64,000 bases of DNA from Salarchaeum sp. JOR-1 (GTDB lineage: Archaea; Halobacteriota; Halobacteria; Halobacteriales; Halobacteriaceae). The notes under the pieces were generated by a model that made no database searches, had not been told where the DNA came from, and worked only from the letters and a program-made list of their open reading frames with translations. The stretch covers positions 620,001 through 684,000 of the forward strand of contig NZ_CP042241.1 of the NCBI RefSeq assembly GCF_007833275.1, read 5' to 3'. Positions 33,664-42,567 of this stretch are shown here, in pieces. The first letter of the stretch is position 1, and every line of letters starts with the position of its first letter. A program made the position numbers and the translations under genes.

Positions 33664-35525
33664 CGCCGGCGCCGGCGCGAGCGCTCCTGCTGGGGACGGG
33701 CCTGGCGACCCTCCTCGTCCTGCTCGTCGTCTTCTACTACCCGGTCTGGACGGTGTTCGAGAACGCCGTCCTCCGCGACGGCTACGGCGTGTTCAGCGCG
33801 CTCACCGACCCGCTCGCGGCCGTGACGCCCGACGTGTTGCTGGGCGTTCTCAGCGACCCGTTCTTCCTCGGCGCGGCGCACACGCTGTTCGAGGCGCCGC
33901 TCCGGGTTCCCGGGGGCGCCGCCGCCTGGGCCGTCGAGTTTCTCGCGACCGCGCGGCCCGCGCTCGCCGCCCGTCCGCCGTTCGTCGTCCTCGTGCACGA
34001 CGCGGGAACCGTCGACTTCGGCCTGTTCGGCTTCACCGCCTACCAGGCCGTCCTCTCCACCGTTCTGAGCGTCCTGCTCGGGCTGCCGGGCGCGTGGGTG
34101 CTCGCGCGCTTCGAGTTCCCGGGCCGACGCACGCTGAAGTCGCTCACCATCCTCCCGTTCGTCCTGCCGTCCATCATGGTGGTCGCGGGGTTCGTCGCGA
34201 CCTTCGGCCAGTTCGGCACCGTGAACAACGTGCTCGCCTGGCTCGGGCTCGGGCGCGTGCAGATGCTGTACACGCTCGAGATCGTCCTCGTCGCGCACGC
34301 GTTCTACAACGCGCCGCTGGTGACGCGGATGGTCGGGACGGCCTGGGAGAACGTGAACGCGAACGCCGTCGAGACCGCGCGCAGTTTGGGCGCGGGCCGA
34401 CTCCGGTCGTTCACGGACGTGGTGCTTCCACAGCTCGTGCCCGCGCTCGCCGCGAGCGCTCTCCTCACGTTCGTCTTCACGTTCATGACGTTCCCCATCG
34501 TTCTCGGCCTGGGCGGTCTGCGGCTCGCCACCGTGGAGGTGTGGCTGTACGCGAGCGTGAACCAGCTCGACTACGAGACGGCGGCGGCGCTCGGCACGCT
34601 CGAAACCGCGTTCTCGCTGTTCTTCATGTACGTCTACCTCCGGTACGAGAGCCGGCGCGCGAGCAGCGGCACCGGGAAACCGCTCTCGCGCGAGCGGCTG
34701 CTCTCGGCCGGGTCGCTCCGCGACTGGCTCACTCGGGGCGGCGTCGGGGCGTACGGCGTCGTCGTGCTCGTGGTGTTCGTCCTCCCGCTCGCGAGCATGG
34801 TGCTGGCGAGCGTCGGCGGGCTCTCGGATCCGACGCTGGAGTGGTGGCGGATGCTCGTCGAACGACAGGCGGGGAGTCGAACGCAGCCGTCGGTGGCGGT
34901 GCGGAACTCCCTCCTGTTCGGCCTCGGCGCGCTCGCGCTCGCGCTGCCGATGGGCGTGGTCGTCGCGGCGTTCAGCACCCGGGGCGGCCGCCTCCGCAAA
35001 CTCGGTGACACCGTCCTGATGGCTCCCATCGCCGTGTCCGGCGTCGTCGTCGGGTTCGGCCTGCTCCAGGGGCTCGTGTTCGGCGTCGAGATCGGCCCGT
35101 ACCGGGTGAGCGTCGTCGGCCCCGCAGTGGTCGTGATGGCGCACGCCGTCGCCGGCTACCCCTTCGTCGTGCGGAACGTCGCGCCGATGCTCGAGCGCAT
35201 CGACAGCCGGCTCGTGGAGGCCGCGCGCAGTCTGGGCGCGAACCGCGCCCGCGCGCTCTGGGACATAGAACTCCCCCTCGTCTGGCCGGGCGTCGTCGCG
35301 GGCGCCGCGTTCGCGTTCGCCATCAGCATCGGCGAGTTCGACTCCACCGTCATTCTCGCGGGCGAGAACGCGTACACGATGCCCGTCGCGCTCAAGCGAT
35401 TCCTCGTGGATAAGACGGCCGGCCCGAGCATCGGCCCCGCGGCGGCGATGGGCACCGTCCTGCTCGTCGTGACTGCCCTGAGTTTCGTCGTCATCGACTA
35501 CGTCGGCGGGCGCTATCGGCCGTAA
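33624..35525 (+). CDS. thiP: ABC transporter permease, fused two-domain (ThiP-like)
   Basis: A 633-residue protein with two copies of the binding-protein-dependent permease domain, about 12 helices in total. EAA-loop motifs occur twice: VETARSLGAGRLRSFTDVVLPQLVPAL and VEAARSLGANRARALWDIELPLVWPGV, each the contact site for an ATPase. This fused layout is the ThiP arrangement. The ATG at 33624 lies inside the upstream binding-protein gene. No ATPase gene follows; the next gene is on the opposite strand. Confidence 0.88.
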   Translation: MDKRVGAPDSEQLAPAPARALLLGTGLATLLVLLVVFYYPVWTVFENAVLRDGYGVFSALTDPLAAVTPDVLLGVLSDPFFLGAAHTLFEAPLRVPGGAAAWAVEFLATARPALAARPPFVVLVHDAGTVDFGLFGFTAYQAVLSTVLSVLLGLPGAWVLARFEFPGRRTLKSLTILPFVLPSIMVVAGFVATFGQFGTVNNVLAWLGLGRVQMLYTLEIVLVAHAFYNAPLVTRMVGTAWENVNANAVETARSLGAGRLRSFTDVVLPQLVPALAASALLTFVFTFMTFPIVLGLGGLRLATVEVWLYASVNQLDYETAAALGTLETAFSLFFMYVYLRYESRRASSGTGKPLSRERLLSAGSLRDWLTRGGVGAYGVVVLVVFVLPLASMVLASVGGLSDPTLEWWRMLVERQAGSRTQPSVAVRNSLLFGLGALALALPMGVVVAAFSTRGGRLRKLGDTVLMAPIAVSGVVVGFGLLQGLVFGVEIGPYRVSVVGPAVVVMAHAVAGYPFVVRNVAPMLERIDSRLVEAARSLGANRARALWDIELPLVWPGVVAGAAFAFAISIGEFDSTVILAGENAYTMPVALKRFLVDKTAGPSIGPAAAMGTVLLVVTALSFVVIDYVGGRYRP

Positions 35526-35637
35526 CTCCACGCGAAACGGGGAGGTCGCGGATGAAGGAGCGAGCGCGTCGCGGGCCGCGGAAGGGGGTGCGGGACGGGA
35601 GTGTGTGGCACATCCCACCAGACACGCCCAAACCCGA

Positions 35638-35656
35638 CCTTCGTTTCCAGTGGAAC
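35638..35656 (-). promoter_or_regulatory. Isolated origin-recognition-box-like site
   Basis: Read on the minus strand the 19 bases match the core of the origin boxes near 62.8-63.1 kb at 18 of 19 positions (GTTCCACTgGAAACGAAGG, lower case marks the mismatch), but the GGGGT G-rich tail is missing. It lies in the spacer between the thiP-like permease and the methyltransferase. Single Orc1/Cdc6 binding or chance are both possible. Confidence 0.4.
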
Positions 35657-35664
35657 GGGCGCGG

Positions 35665-36342
35665 TCAGGGTGCGACGCCGACGGTGAGGAGCGTGCCGAG
35701 TTTCCGGTAGCGTTCGACCATCTCCTCGCGCGTGTCGAACTCCTCCGTCGGGAACGCGGGGGCGTCCGGAATCTCGATGTCGCGGTCGGCGACGTTGTCC
35801 TGCTCCGCCACGAACAGTCCCGCCTCGCGGAACGCCTGCCGGTAGTCCTCGCGACTCCACCGCGTCATCTCGACGCTGATGGAGTCCTGCCACGCGTGCG
35901 AGTACGTGTTTTCCTCGTAGTAGTTCACCGCGCAGTAGAACGTCCCGCCCGGCCGCAGCACCCGCCGCACCTCCGAAAGCGTCTCCAGCGGGTCTGCCGA
36001 GTAGTAGAACGCCTCCATCGAGAACACGTGGTCGACGCTGTCCGTCTCGAACGGCAGACTCCCGAAGTCCCCGACCACGTACTCGACGCGGTCGTCGTCC
36101 GTGTAGCCGCGAGCGTTGCGCGCCATCTCCGGCGCGCCGTCCAGACCGTACGCTCGTCCGATGTCCCGCTGGCGGAGCGCGCGGAGCGCGTACCCGCTCC
36201 CCGTCCCGAGGTCGAGCACCGTGTCGCCCGCCTCGACCGGCATCCGCGCGAGCACGTGCTTCGCGGTGTGCCAGTGTCGATCCTCCATGCCCTTGTCGCG
36301 TCCAGACGCCGCCCACTCGTCGAACTCCGCGCGAACGCTCAT
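35665..36342 (-). CDS. Class I SAM-dependent methyltransferase
   Basis: A 225-residue enzyme. SAM motif I is VLDLGTGSGYALRAL, motif II is YGLDGAPEMARNARG, and the post-motif strand is DHVFSMEAFYYSADPLETLSEVRRVLRPGGTFYCAVNYYEEN. It begins with EFDEWAASGRDKGMEDRHWHTA. The substrate is unknown. The ATG at 36342 is close to a tandem repeat array, and the frame upstream would merely translate that repeat, so the short start is preferred. Confidence 0.87.
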   Translation of the reverse strand: MSVRAEFDEWAASGRDKGMEDRHWHTAKHVLARMPVEAGDTVLDLGTGSGYALRALRQRDIGRAYGLDGAPEMARNARGYTDDDRVEYVVGDFGSLPFETDSVDHVFSMEAFYYSADPLETLSEVRRVLRPGGTFYCAVNYYEENTYSHAWQDSISVEMTRWSREDYRQAFREAGLFVAEQDNVADRDIEIPDAPAFPTEEFDTREEMVERYRKLGTLLTVGVAP

Positions 36343-36390
36343 ACCACGAGAAGGGGGAGTGGGCAGGTATCGGTTGTGGTGTCGGCGGAC

Positions 36391-36640
36391 TCGAACGACG
36401 TGAGAGTCCGCCGAACAAGCGAGCGGGGAGAAACGACCCGCGAGCAGAACACTCGAACGACGTGAGAGTCCGCCGAACACGCGAACGGGGAACGAAGTGA
36501 CCCGCGAGCAGAACACTCGAACGACGTGAGAGTCCGCCGAACACGCGAACGGGGAACGAAGTGACCCGCGAGCAGAACACTCGAACGACGTGAGAGTCCG
36601 CCGAACACGCGAACGGGGAGAAACGACCCGCGAGCAGAAG
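36391..36640. repeat. Four-copy tandem direct repeat, 62-64 bp units
   Basis: Units begin TCGAACGACGTGAGAGTCCG at 36391, 36453, 36517 and 36581. The second and third units are 64 bp and carry GGGGAACGAAGTGACCCGCG; the first and last carry the shorter GGGGAGAAACGACCCGCG, so the order is A-B-B-A. The first unit is preceded by CGGCGG, which makes a perfect 10-bp inverted repeat (36383-36392 with 36404-36413). There are no unique spacers. The array fills the promoter region between the divergent methyltransferase and DUF2391-like genes. Confidence 0.9.
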
Positions 36641-36685
36641 AGCGGTCGTCGAAAGTGCCTTTGGGGTGGTGGTTCTGTGGCCGGT

Positions 36686-37123
36686 ATGGTCGGGCGAGGG
36701 AAGCGGTACGCGCTCGCGGACACCGCCCAGCAGGTGGTGGGGGGGTTCCTGCTGGCGGGGCCGTTCGTGGTGACCGAGGAGGTGTGGGTGCTCGCGTCGG
36801 GCATGGGGTGGCAGCACGTGCTCGTGACGGTGCTCATCGTGTCCGGCATCGGGTACGGCGCGCTGTACAAGGCGGACGACGACCGCGACCCGGACCGGGA
36901 GGCGGAGGTCGCGGGGGTGCCGGTGCGCTTCCTGAGCCTCCTGCTCGTCGCGTTCGGGTCGGTGCTCGTGCTCGCGTTCGCGTTCGGCGCGCCGTCGACG
37001 TTCGCCAGCGCGGCGGGCGTTCCCCCGGAACCGGTACCGCTCGCGGTGCTCACGCTGAAGGCGACGTGCGTGGGCGCGATTTTCGCCGTCGTCGGCGCGG
37101 CCACCGCGGACTCCGTCTTCTGA
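36686..37123 (+). CDS. DUF2391-like membrane protein
   Basis: A 145-residue integral membrane protein with four hydrophobic segments: VVGGFLLAGPFVVTEEVWVLAS, HVLVTVLIVSGIGYGALY, FLSLLLVAFGSVLVLAFAFGA and LAVLTLKATCVGAIFAVVGAATAD. It resembles the DUF2391 family of haloarchaea and bacteria. Function unknown. ATG 36686 is chosen; the in-frame extension would translate part of the tandem repeat. Confidence 0.75.
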   Translation: MVGRGKRYALADTAQQVVGGFLLAGPFVVTEEVWVLASGMGWQHVLVTVLIVSGIGYGALYKADDDRDPDREAEVAGVPVRFLSLLLVAFGSVLVLAFAFGAPSTFASAAGVPPEPVPLAVLTLKATCVGAIFAVVGAATADSVF

Positions 37124-37255
37124 CCCAGCCTGAGGTCACGCCGGAGTGCCGACGAATCTAGGGGGCGCGTACGGGCGGATACCAGCTGCCACACCCTTCA
37201 GAAGTGTGGAGTCGTCGAGAGGGGGCTTTCCGTGTCTGTCGGCGTCTAGGAGCAG

Positions 37256-37411
37256 GTGGGGTACGCAGACCGGGCAGTCGCGGTCGCGGTGCTCGTCGGT
37301 ACCCTCGTGTCGACGGGTATCGCCGCGCAGAGCGCGACTGACACCGTGACCGCGGCGAACGCGACGGTGATGGGCGCGGCCCTTACGTTTCTTCGCCCCC
37401 ATGAATCGGTA
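37256..37411 (+). other. In-frame hydrophobic extension upstream of uvrB, possible remnant
   Basis: The uvrB frame stays open upstream to GTG 37256 and would add 52 residues, including a hydrophobic run ([18 protein letters not shown]). That is not part of any UvrB. It could be a leftover of a small membrane-protein gene fused by loss of its stop, or a chance frame. A TATA-like sequence near 37381-37390 supports the internal start at 37412. Confidence 0.35.
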
Positions 37412-39463
37412 ATGAGTGATTCCGAGGGTGCGTTGCAGCCGGATCGGCCGGACGCGGAACAGCCGTTTCGGGTGGCCGCGCCGTTCGATCCCGCGGGCGA
37501 CCAGCCCGAGGCCATCGAGCAGTTGGCGGCGGGGTTCGAGAGCGGCGTGGACAAGCAGACGCTGCTCGGAGTGACTGGGTCGGGAAAGACGAACACCGTC
37601 TCCTGGACCATCGAGGAGATTCAGAAGCCGACGCTGGTGATCGCGCACAACAAGACGCTCGCGGCGCAGTTGTACGAGGAGTTCAAGAACCTCTTCCCGG
37701 ATAATGCAGTAGAATACTTCGTCTCCTACTACGACTACTACCAGCCGGAGGCGTACGTCGAGCAGACAGACACCTACATCGACAAGGACGCGTCCGTGAA
37801 CGAGGAAATCGACCGGCTGCGGCACTCCGCGACCCGGTCGCTGTTGACGCGGGACGACGTCATCGTGGTGGCGTCGGTGTCCGCCATCTACGGGCTGGGC
37901 GACCCGTCGAACTACGTCGACATGAGCCTGGAACTCTCCCGCGGGCAGGAAATCGACCGCGACGACCTCCTGGGTCGGCTCGTGGATTTGAACTACGAGC
38001 GCAACGACGTGGACTTCACGCAGGGCACCTTCAGAGTCCGCGGGGACACGGTCGAGATCTTCCCGATGTACGGCCGGTACGCCGTGCGCGTGGAGTTCTG
38101 GGGCGACGAGATCGACACCCTCCGCAAAATCGACCCGCTTGAGGGGGAGGTGCAGTCGGAGGAACCGGCCGTGCTCGTGCATCCGGCGGAACACTACTCG
38201 ATTCCCGAGCCGCGGCTGGAGAACGCCATCGAGCGCATCGAGTCGGACATGGAAGACCGCGTCGAGTACTTCGAGCGCCAGGGCGACCTCCTGGCCGCCC
38301 AGCGCATCGAGGAGCGCACGACGTTCGACCTCGAGATGCTCCGGGAGGCCGGCTACTGCTCGGGCATCGAGAACTACACGCTCTACTTCTCCGACCGCGA
38401 GCGGGGCGACGCGCCCTACACCCTCCTCGATTACTTCCCGGACGACTTCCTCACGGTCATCGACGAGTCGCACCGAACCGTCCCCCAGATCAAGGGCCAG
38501 CTCGCGGGCGACAGATCCCGGAAGGAGAGTTTGGTCGAGAACGGCTTCCGGCTGCCGACCGCGTACGAGAACCGCCCCCTGAGTTTCGAGGAGTTCGAGA
38601 AGAAGACCGACCAGACGCTGTACGTCTCCGCGACGCCGAGCGACTACGAGCGCGACGTGTCGGGGAACGTCGTCGAACAGATCGTTCGCCCGACGTACCT
38701 CGTCGACCCGCAGGTGGAGGTGTCGCCCGCGGACGGCCAGGTAGAGGACTTGCTGGAGCGCATCCAGCACCGGACGGAGCGAGACGAACGCGTGCTCGTC
38801 ACGACGCTCACGAAGCGCATGGCCGAAGACCTCACCGAGTACCTCGAAGAGGCCGGGGTGGCGGTCGAGTACATGCACGACGAGACGGACACGCTGGAGC
38901 GCCACGAGCTCGTCCGCGGCCTCCGGCTCGGCGAGTTCGACGTGCTCGTCGGCATCAACCTCCTCCGGGAAGGCCTCGACATTCCGGAGGTGTCGCTGGT
39001 GGGGATTCTGGACGCCGACCAGCAGGGGTTCCTGCGGTCTCGCACCAGCCTGATTCAGACGATGGGGCGCGCCGCGCGGAACGTGAACGGCGAGGTCGTC
39101 CTGTACGCGGACGAGACGACGGACGCGATGGCGGACGCCATCGAGGAGACCCAGCGCCGCCGCCGCATCCAGGAGGAGTTCAACGAGGAACACGGCACGA
39201 CGCCGAAGACGATAGAAAAGGACGTATCGGAGACGAACCTCCCGGGCGCGAAGACAGACACGAGCGACGTGACCGGCGACGGCCCCGGCACCGAGGAGGC
39301 GGCCCGAGAACGCATCGAGGTCTTGGAGGAGCGGATGCGGGAGGCCGCGGACAACCTCGAATTCGAACTCGCCGCGGACATCCGCGACCGCGTGCGCGAC
39401 CTCCGCGAGGAGTGGGACTTCGAGGCGAAGGACGCCGGCGTCGAACCCGAATCGGACTGGTAG
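37412..39463 (+). CDS. uvrB: Excinuclease ABC subunit B
   Basis: A 683-residue UvrB, the damage-verifying helicase-like subunit of nucleotide excision repair. Walker A is [10 protein letters not shown] (residues 51-60), the beta-hairpin region [11 protein letters not shown] is intact, DESH box is [11 protein letters not shown], with motifs [33 protein letters not shown] and QTMGRAARN, and a C-terminal UVR motif ([17 protein letters not shown]) for UvrC contact. Bacterial-type UvrABC is typical of haloarchaea. uvrC lies 5 kb away on the other strand; no uvrA is in the window. Confidence 0.97.
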   Translation: MSDSEGALQPDRPDAEQPFRVAAPFDPAGDQPEAIEQLAAGFESGVDKQTLLGVTGSGKTNTVSWTIEEIQKPTLVIAHNKTLAAQLYEEFKNLFPDNAVEYFVSYYDYYQPEAYVEQTDTYIDKDASVNEEIDRLRHSATRSLLTRDDVIVVASVSAIYGLGDPSNYVDMSLELSRGQEIDRDDLLGRLVDLNYERNDVDFTQGTFRVRGDTVEIFPMYGRYAVRVEFWGDEIDTLRKIDPLEGEVQSEEPAVLVHPAEHYSIPEPRLENAIERIESDMEDRVEYFERQGDLLAAQRIEERTTFDLEMLREAGYCSGIENYTLYFSDRERGDAPYTLLDYFPDDFLTVIDESHRTVPQIKGQLAGDRSRKESLVENGFRLPTAYENRPLSFEEFEKKTDQTLYVSATPSDYERDVSGNVVEQIVRPTYLVDPQVEVSPADGQVEDLLERIQHRTERDERVLVTTLTKRMAEDLTEYLEEAGVAVEYMHDETDTLERHELVRGLRLGEFDVLVGINLLREGLDIPEVSLVGILDADQQGFLRSRTSLIQTMGRAARNVNGEVVLYADETTDAMADAIEETQRRRRIQEEFNEEHGTTPKTIEKDVSETNLPGAKTDTSDVTGDGPGTEEAARERIEVLEERMREAADNLEFELAADIRDRVRDLREEWDFEAKDAGVEPESDW

Positions 39464-39501
39464 TCCGGTGGATTGATGGGCCGACTCGCCAATCCTCGGG
39501 T

Positions 39502-40482
39502 GTGTCCGCCCTCCAGACAACGTCACTGACGAAGCGATTCGGCGAGTTCGTCGCCGTCGACGACCTCGACCTCGACGTCGAGTCGGGCGAAGTGTACGGC
39601 TTCCTCGGGCCGAACGGCGCCGGGAAGTCCACGACGATCGACATGCTCCTCGGGTTCCTCGACCCGAGCGAGGGGAGCGCGACCGTCCTCGGTCACGACG
39701 CCACCCGGGAGTCCCGAGCGGTCCGCCAGCGCACCGGCCTCCTGCCGGACGGCCTCGAACTCTACGAGAACCTCACCGGCCGCGAGCACGTCGCGTCCGC
39801 CATCGAGACGAAGGGCGCGAGCGACGACCCGGACGACCTCATCGAGCGCGTCGGTCTCGCGCCGGAGGCGGCGCGCCGCCGCACCGGCGGGTACTCGAAG
39901 GGGATGAAACAGCGCCTCGGCCTCGCCATCGCGCTCGTCGGCAGCCCCGACCTGCTCGTGCTCGACGAACCGTCCTCCGGCCTCGACCCGGAGGGAATCA
40001 AGCGACTCCGCCGAATCGTCGAGGCGGAGGCCGACCGCGGCGCGACCGTGTTCTTCTCCAGTCACATCCTCGAACAGGTGGAGAAGGTCTGCGACCGCGT
40101 CGGAATCATGAGCGACGGCGAGCTCGTCGCCGTCGACACCATCGAGAACCTCCGCGCCGAGCTCAGCGCCGAGTCCGTCATCGAGGCGGACGTAGACGGG
40201 ACGCCGAACCTCGCGGCCGTCGAAGCCGTCGACGGCGTGACCACGGTGAGTGAACGCGACGACACGGTCGAGCTCACGGTCGCGCGGCCCCCCGCGAAGA
40301 TGCCCGCGCTCCGCGCGCTCGACGACACCGCGTCCGTCGTCGACGTGACCATCGACGACGCCTCCCTCGAAACCCTCTTCGAGCGGTACACGAACGGCGA
40401 CGGGACGCCCGCGGAGGGGAGCGAGGAGGCGGCCGCGACAGGCGAGGGCGCGACCGCGGACGTCGGAGGTGAGTCGGCGTGA
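39502..40482 (+). CDS. ABC transporter ATP-binding protein (ABC-2 exporter type)
   Basis: A 326-residue ATPase. Walker A is GFLGPNGAGKSTT, the signature motif is GGYSKGMKQRL (a GYSxGM variant), Walker B is LLVLDEPSSGLDPEG, and the switch His is in VFFSSHILEQ. The C-terminal acidic extension is typical of haloarchaeal drug/lipid exporters. GTG 39502 is chosen as start. It overlaps the permease by 4 bases. It is a close paralogue of the ATPase at 47715-48626 (both share EKADRGATVFFSSHILEQ-like and FGFLGPNGAGKS segments). Confidence 0.93.
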   Translation: MSALQTTSLTKRFGEFVAVDDLDLDVESGEVYGFLGPNGAGKSTTIDMLLGFLDPSEGSATVLGHDATRESRAVRQRTGLLPDGLELYENLTGREHVASAIETKGASDDPDDLIERVGLAPEAARRRTGGYSKGMKQRLGLAIALVGSPDLLVLDEPSSGLDPEGIKRLRRIVEAEADRGATVFFSSHILEQVEKVCDRVGIMSDGELVAVDTIENLRAELSAESVIEADVDGTPNLAAVEAVDGVTTVSERDDTVELTVARPPAKMPALRALDDTASVVDVTIDDASLETLFERYTNGDGTPAEGSEEAAATGEGATADVGGESA

Positions 40483-41327
40483 GCCTCCGCACCGTCGCGC
40501 GCGACGACCTGAAGAACGCCGCGCGGTCGTACGTCGTTCTCGGTGTCGTCGGCGTGTTCGCCGCGCTCGTCGCGCTCGTGTTCGTCGCGGAGCGCAACAT
40601 CTACCCCGACCCCTATCGGACGCTGTTCGACGTGTCGTTCATGACGTTCCTCGTGTTCCCGCTGTTCGTCGCGCCGCTCTCCTACCTCGCGGTCGCGGGC
40701 GACCGAGAGTCCGGCGTCATCAAGTACGCGCTCGGCCTCCCGAACTCCCGGCTCTCGTACGTCCTCGGGAAGTTCGCGTCCCGCGTGAGCGTCACGCTCG
40801 GCGCGGTCGTCGTCGCGCTCCTCGCCGGGTTCGCCGTCGCGTTCGCGACGTTCAAGAGCGCGCCGAGCCTCGGGCGGTTCGCGACGTTCGCGGGCGTGTC
40901 GGCGCTCTACGGCGTCTCGCTCACCGGCCTGTTCGTGGGCGTGTCCGCGGCGACGAGTCGGCGCTCCCGCGCGATGCTCGGCGTGTTCGGCGCGTACTTC
41001 CTGCTCGTCCCGTTCTGGTTCGGGTTCCTCCCGATCGTCAACCTCGGCACCGTCCTCGACGCCGTCGCGACCGCGCTCGGCACGACTATCACGGACTCCA
41101 CGCGGTCGTTCGTCAACGCGCTCTCCCCCGCCACCGCCTACCTCGTCGCCACCGAACCGGTCTACAGCGGCGTCGTCGACCAGTACCCGCGGATCGCGGG
41201 AAACTTCGGCGGCGAGTCGACGGCGATCCAGGACAAACTCTGGTTCAACGTCTTCGTCATGGCCGCGTGGGGCGTGCTCGGCCTGCTCGCCGGGTACGCG
41301 TCGTTCCGGCGCTCCGAACTCGGATAG
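40479..41327 (+). CDS. ABC-2 type permease
   Basis: A 282-residue membrane protein starting GTG 40479 in a GTGA overlap with the ATPase. Six hydrophobic segments: YVVLGVVGVFAALVALVFV, MTFLVFPLFVAPLSYLAV, VTLGAVVVALLAGFAVAFA, FAGVSALYGVSLTGLFVGV, GVFGAYFLLVPFWFGFLP and a last one. The conserved ESGVIKYALGLPNSR segment couples to the ATPase. Forms an exporter with 39502-40482; the substrate is unknown. Confidence 0.9.
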   Translation: MSLRTVARDDLKNAARSYVVLGVVGVFAALVALVFVAERNIYPDPYRTLFDVSFMTFLVFPLFVAPLSYLAVAGDRESGVIKYALGLPNSRLSYVLGKFASRVSVTLGAVVVALLAGFAVAFATFKSAPSLGRFATFAGVSALYGVSLTGLFVGVSAATSRRSRAMLGVFGAYFLLVPFWFGFLPIVNLGTVLDAVATALGTTITDSTRSFVNALSPATAYLVATEPVYSGVVDQYPRIAGNFGGESTAIQDKLWFNVFVMAAWGVLGLLAGYASFRRSELG

Positions 41328-41388
41328 TCCCGTCAGGGCTCGCGCGTATATCAAGACTTTTCCACCGATACGGGTGTATACGCTGGCT

Positions 41389-41481
41389 ATGTCGAGTGCA
41401 ACCGGCCTTCGAGAGGTGAAGGGGGCGAACATCGAGCGCGGCCGCCGTCGATCTCCGAGTCGCCGCGAGGTGTTCACATAG
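41389..41481 (+). CDS. 30-codon mini-ORF directly upstream of the TauE gene
   Basis: ATG 41389 to TAG 41481 encodes a basic peptide (MSSATGLREVKGANIERGRR...). The TauE ATG begins at the very next base, so translation could pass by termination-reinitiation. A TATA-like TATA lies about 40 bases before the ATG. It may be an upstream regulatory ORF or untranslated leader. Arg-rich composition is unusual for a haloarchaeal protein. Confidence 0.3.
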   Translation: MSSATGLREVKGANIERGRRRSPSRREVFT

Positions 41482-42567
41482 ATGTCGTCGTACGACCGCG
41501 CGGTCAAGGCGTTCCTCAAGTACCAACACGTGTTCGTGTTCGCCGCGCCCCTCCTCTTCATCGCAGGCGTCGTGGGGTTCGCGCCGACGGGCGACGCCGG
41601 CGGCGCGGGCTACTGGCTCGAATACTGGTGGCTGTTCCCGTTCTTCCTGCTCGGCGCGACAATCGTCAACACCGTCGGAATCAGCGGGTCGGCGCTGTTC
41701 GTGCCGTTCCTCATCTTCATCTTCCCCCTGCTCGCGCACCCGCTGGAACCGGAGACGCTCGTGAAGGTCGGCCTCATCAGCGAGGCGTTCGGCCTATCGA
41801 GTTCGTCCATCGCGTTCATCCGGTACGGCCTCGTGGACCGCCGGCTCGCGCTCGCGCTCGTGCTCGGCGGCGTCCCGTTCGTCGTCGGTGGCGCGCTCCT
41901 CTCATTCGTCATCCCGGAGTGGGTGTTCCACGGCCTGCTCGCGCTCGCGCTCATCACCGCCGCCTACCTCCTGTTCCGCATCGACCTCGAACACGGCGAC
42001 TCCGCGGAGGGCGAGGCGGCGACCGACGGCGGCCATCCCGGCGAAGCGTCGAGCGAGAACCTCCCCGACGACAGCGACAAACTCGGCCCCGCGGGCGTCC
42101 ACACGAACGACGAGGGGCGGGTGACGCGCGTCGACCGCGAGGGCGAGGACTACCGGTACTCGCGGTCGGGCTATCTCGAGCGGTTCGGCACGTACAGCGT
42201 CGGCGGCGTCTTCCAGGGGCTCGCCGGGTTCGGCATCGGCGAACTCGGCATCATCTCGATGCTCCGCACGAAAGTCCCGGTCCGAGTCGCCATCGGCACG
42301 AACCACATCGTCGTCGCGACCACCGCCATCATCGCGTCCCTCGTCCACGTGTTCGGCGGCGGTCTCGTCGGCGGGCACTCGCTCAGTCTCGCCTCGACGC
42401 CGTGGAACATGGTCGTGTTCACGGTTCCGGCGACGGTGACGGGCGGCCAAGTCGCGCCCTACGTCTCCGCGGCGCTCGACACGGACACGATCAAGTCGGG
42501 CGTCGGCGGCCTGTTCGCGATAATCGCCACCGCGCTCTTCGTGATGGCGTCCGGGGGTGTTCTCTGA
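41482..42567 (+). CDS. TauE/SafE family sulfite or organosulfur permease
   Basis: A 361-residue membrane protein. About eight helices carry the family segments GATIVNTVGISGSALFVPFLIF and FGLSSSSIAFIRYGLVD in the N half, and FQGLAGFGIGELGIISM, VPVRVAIGTNHIVVATTA and NMVVFTVPATVTGGQVAPYVSA in the C half. A cytoplasmic acidic loop of about 65 residues (from residue 170) separates the halves. Likely anion export/import (sulfite, sulfonates). It overlaps the universal stress protein gene by one base. Confidence 0.88.
   Translation: MSSYDRAVKAFLKYQHVFVFAAPLLFIAGVVGFAPTGDAGGAGYWLEYWWLFPFFLLGATIVNTVGISGSALFVPFLIFIFPLLAHPLEPETLVKVGLISEAFGLSSSSIAFIRYGLVDRRLALALVLGGVPFVVGGALLSFVIPEWVFHGLLALALITAAYLLFRIDLEHGDSAEGEAATDGGHPGEASSENLPDDSDKLGPAGVHTNDEGRVTRVDREGEDYRYSRSGYLERFGTYSVGGVFQGLAGFGIGELGIISMLRTKVPVRVAIGTNHIVVATTAIIASLVHVFGGGLVGGHSLSLASTPWNMVVFTVPATVTGGQVAPYVSAALDTDTIKSGVGGLFAIIATALFVMASGGVL

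Noticed and set aside
36391-36640. Possible CRISPR array
   Set aside because: Units are contiguous direct repeats with no unique spacers, and there are no cas genes nearby.
37136-39526. 796-residue minus-strand open frame opposite uvrB
   Set aside because: It is an antisense shadow of uvrB in GC-rich DNA, with a Val/Arg-rich composition and no motif.
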